A DNA stretch of 23,276 nt from JBDTNQ01 sp039933635 (GTDB lineage: Bacteria; Acidobacteriota; Vicinamibacteria; Vicinamibacterales; SCN-69-37), in the NCBI GenBank assembly GCA_039933635.1, contig JBDTNQ010000071.1, forward strand, positions 1 to 23,276. Reading direction: 5' to 3'. Made by a program: the position numbers and the translations under genes. Positions within the stretch are counted from its first letter, which is position 1; every line of letters starts with the position of its first letter. Positions 20,906 through 23,276 of this stretch are shown here, piece by piece. The notes under the pieces are model-generated. The model made no database searches and was not told where the DNA came from. It saw only the letters and a program-made list of their open reading frames with translations.

Positions 20906-23276
20906 TTGGCCACAGTTCGTATTTACAAGGTCGCCGAGCTGCTCGGTCTCTCGAGTCAGGACGCGATGAACCTCCTGAAGCAGGAGACGGGCATCGACGT
21001 CCGCAGCGCTTCGAGTTCGATCGAAGAGATCGTGGCCCGGCAGTTCGTGGAGCGGCAGGCGCGCAAGCGCAACATCGCGCTCCCGCCCGGGTCGCTCTTC
21101 GCCGAGACCACGGCGGCGAAGCCCAAGGGCAAGGCGCCGGAACCGCCAAAGCCCGCCGGCCCCGTGCTGCGGCCGCGCCTCATCAAGACTCTGCGTCCGT
21201 CCGACGCATCCGCGGACGGTGCCCCCGGGGCGCCGGTCGCTGACGACGTCCACACGGCAACGTACGAACCGAGCGTGGGCACGCTCGAGGTCGAGCCCGC
21301 CGTGGTCGTTGAGTCTGACGTGGCTGAGCCTGAACCCATTTCAGCCGAGCCACATCAGACAGCCGCAGAGGCGACCAGTGGGCCTGAGCCGCTGGAGGCG
21401 CCAGAAGCTGAGGCGATGACGCCCGCGCCCGAGCCCGTCGCGGCCGCGCCGACCATCACGGTGCCGCACGTTGTGGCCGCGCCGCGTGCGCCCGTGGCGG
21501 CCACACCGCGTGCCCCGGTCGCGCCACCGGAGCCGTTCCGTCCGTCCGGCAGGCTCGTCCCGCCGACACGGCGGTTGCGCATCGAGGATCCGCTGACCGG
21601 CGAGGCGCCAGCGGCACGACCAATTCCGCAGCGCCCGGTGATCCGCCCGCAGCAAGCGCCCCCGGCGCCGACCCGTCCGGCCACACCGCCCATCGGCGGC
21701 GTGCGGCCGAACATGGCCCGGCCCTCGGCGCCGGCCGTTCGGCCACCACTGGGTGGTCCGCGTCCTTTGCCTTCGCAGCCCATCCGTCCAGCGGGACTGC
21801 CCGGACGTCCGGGCGGACCTCCTCCGGGCATGCGTCCGGGAGGCGCGCGTCCGTCCATGGGCTTCCGTCCACGCACGGGCTCCGGCCCGCGCCGCGACGA
21901 CCGGCCGTCCTATCAGGCGCCTGCCGAGATCGCGCCTCCGATCACGAAGCTCATCACCCTCGCTGAAGGCATGACGGTCAAGGATCTGGCCGACAAGCTC
22001 GAGGTGAAGGTGAAGGACGTGCTCAAGAAGCTGATGGATCGGCGAATGATGTTGACCATCAACTCGAACCTCGACGCCGAAACGGCGACGATGCTCGCGC
22101 GGAGTTTTGGCGCGGAAGTGCTGATTCGATCGTTCGAGGAAGAGCTGACGGAAGTCGAAACCGAGGCCTCGAATCCGGAGGACCTGGTCACGCGCGCACC
22201 GGTCGTCACCGTCATGGGTCACGTCGACCATGGCAAGACGACATTGCTCGATGCGATTCGCGAGACGAAGGTGGCCGAGCGCGAGGCGGGCGGGATCACG
22301 CAGCACATCGGCGCGTATTCGGTCGACGTGAACGGGCGCCGTGTGGTGTTCCTCGACACGCCGGGCCACGAAGCGTTCACGATGATGCGGGCGCGCGGCG
22401 CGCGCGTCACGGACATCGTCATCCTCGTCGTCGCGGCCGACGACGGCGTCATGCCGCAGACGCGCGAGGCCATCGACCATGCACGCGCGGCCAAAGTGCC
22501 GATCGTGGTCGCCATCAACAAGATCGACAAGCCCGGCGCGAATGCGGAACGCGTGAAGCGCGAACTGTCCGATCTCGGCCTGATGCCGGAAGACTGGGGC
22601 GGGACGACCGTCACCGTCGAGGTCTCCGCGCGTCAGCGCAAGAACCTCGACCAGTTGCTGGAAATGCTGTTGCTTGTCGCCGACCTGGCGGATCTGAAGG
22701 CGAATCCGAAGCGGATGGCCCAAGGCACCGTCGTCGAAGCCAAGCTGGATCGCGGTCGTGGTCCCGTGGCGTCGGTGCTCGTCCAGGACGGCACGCTGAG
22801 CGAGGGGGATCTGTTCATCGCGGGCACCGTGGACGGCAAGGTGCGCGCGCTGTTCGATCACATGGGCCGCAAGGTGAAGTCCGCGGGCCCGGCGACGCCG
22901 GTCGAAGTGCTGGGCCTTTCGGCCCTGCCCTCCCCCGGCGACACGTTCCAGGTCATCGACGATCCGATCAAGGCTCGCCAGGTCGTGGCGTACCGGCAGG
23001 CGCAGGCAAGAGAGAAGTCGCTTCACGGCAAGGGCGGTCGCCTGACCCTGGAATCCCTCAAGGAGCAGATGGCGGAAGGCGGCGTGAAGGAGCTGCCGAT
23101 CATCATCAAGGCCGACGTGCAGGGCTCGGCCGAAGTGCTGGCCGACACGCTGGCGAAGCTGAGCGACGACCGCGTGAAGATCCGGACGATCCACACCGGC
23201 GTCGGCGCCATCAACGAGTCCGACGTGCTGCTCGCGACCGCGTCGAACGCGATCATCATCGGCTTCAACGTGCGGC
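20906..23276 (+). CDS. infB: Translation initiation factor IF-2 (partial, cut by window end)
   Basis: IF-2 is the GTPase that places initiator fMet-tRNA on the 30S subunit. About 790 residues are visible and the frame runs off the right edge. The order is: N-terminal IF2_N domain (1-50, MATVRIYKVAELLGL); a long Pro/Ala/Arg/Gly-rich linker (about 60-340); a second IF2_N-like domain (346-405, starting ITKLITLAEGM); and the G domain with P-loop GHVDHGKT (438-445), DTPGHE, and NKID. After this come domain II and the start of domain III, ending at GFNVR. The C-terminal fMet-tRNA-binding domain is missing only because of the window. Translation starts at TTG 20906, three bases after the nusA stop; this is supported by the canonical N-terminal sequence. 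The rare start codon and tight spacing suggest coupling to nusA. Confidence 0.95.
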   Translation, partial: MATVRIYKVAELLGLSSQDAMNLLKQETGIDVRSASSSIEEIVARQFVERQARKRNIALPPGSLFAETTAAKPKGKAPEPPKPAGPVLRPRLIKTLRPSDASADGAPGAPVADDVHTATYEPSVGTLEVEPAVVVESDVAEPEPISAEPHQTAAEATSGPEPLEAPEAEAMTPAPEPVAAAPTITVPHVVAAPRAPVAATPRAPVAPPEPFRPSGRLVPPTRRLRIEDPLTGEAPAARPIPQRPVIRPQQAPPAPTRPATPPIGGVRPNMARPSAPAVRPPLGGPRPLPSQPIRPAGLPGRPGGPPPGMRPGGARPSMGFRPRTGSGPRRDDRPSYQAPAEIAPPITKLITLAEGMTVKDLADKLEVKVKDVLKKLMDRRMMLTINSNLDAETATMLARSFGAEVLIRSFEEELTEVETEASNPEDLVTRAPVVTVMGHVDHGKTTLLDAIRETKVAEREAGGITQHIGAYSVDVNGRRVVFLDTPGHEAFTMMRARGARVTDIVILVVAADDGVMPQTREAIDHARAAKVPIVVAINKIDKPGANAERVKRELSDLGLMPEDWGGTTVTVEVSARQRKNLDQLLEMLLLVADLADLKANPKRMAQGTVVEAKLDRGRGPVASVLVQDGTLSEGDLFIAGTVDGKVRALFDHMGRKVKSAGPATPVEVLGLSALPSPGDTFQVIDDPIKARQVVAYRQAQAREKSLHGKGGRLTLESLKEQMAEGGVKELPIIIKADVQGSAEVLADTLAKLSDDRVKIRTIHTGVGAINESDVLLATASNAIIIGFNVR

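Noticed and set aside
21700..21920. Repeat array in the Pro/Gly/Arg-rich part of infB
   Set aside because: It is compositional low complexity of the IF-2 linker, without a regular repeat unit; not a CRISPR or tandem repeat.
21341..23194. A 617-codon open frame on the - strand, opposite infB
   Set aside because: It is the complement of the IF-2 gene, whose G-domain motifs are unmistakable. Its Gly/Arg-rich part only reflects the Pro-rich IF-2 linker.

Overview
The window is high-GC DNA carrying dense, ordinary bacterial chromosomal genes. It probably comes from an Acidobacteriota-type organism (Vicinamibacteria-like is my best guess). That guess rests on recollection of family types (the secreted BNR/Asp-box protein beginning near an 'MMWRSLGPFR' segment, and the small secreted protein with a GTNIDC motif), not on a marker gene. 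I see no mobile element, tRNA, rRNA or CRISPR array, and no gene-free stretch above 300 bases; the longest gap is the 150-base rimP leader.

Left part (1-4392): a cytosolic GGDEF diguanylate cyclase ends at a strong two-way hairpin terminator. Facing it is a leftward three-gene unit, ECF sigma factor -> membrane-anchored putative anti-sigma factor -> small secreted protein of unknown function, with overlapping reading frames and a candidate ECF-type promoter just upstream. A glucose-6-phosphate dehydrogenase gene (zwf) lies upstream on the same strand.

Middle (4502-12650): a DUF454 membrane protein and a large secreted protein with about ten Asp boxes; a secreted PAP2-type phosphatase whose stop codon interlocks (CTAG) with that of the convergent dut-DUF2177 pair; then rightward a small zinc-ribbon protein of unknown function, an M24 metallopeptidase, and a membrane-anchored HtrA/DegP protease followed by a long hairpin.

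Right part (12705-23276): every gene points right. A CYTH-domain protein is coupled to a MurU-like nucleotidyltransferase, which is followed by an AmgK-like sugar kinase; these may form a cell-wall sugar recycling pair. Next come a TIM-barrel isomerase-like protein, asparaginyl-tRNA synthetase (asnS), RimO, and the conserved rimP-nusA-infB operon. infB starts with TTG and is cut by the window edge. The rimP operon has its own promoter and a leader with a terminator-like hairpin.

The most notable non-coding signal is at three genes (7649, 9326, 14230). Each has a -10-like hexamer (TATTCT, TATAAT, TAGACT) ending exactly seven bases before the start codon, with no clear Shine-Dalgarno, which suggests leaderless transcripts. 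I found no convincing wholly new biological system. The best leads are the ECF operon with its unknown secreted protein, the possible leaderless genes, the rimP leader, and the zinc-ribbon protein next to the M24 peptidase.
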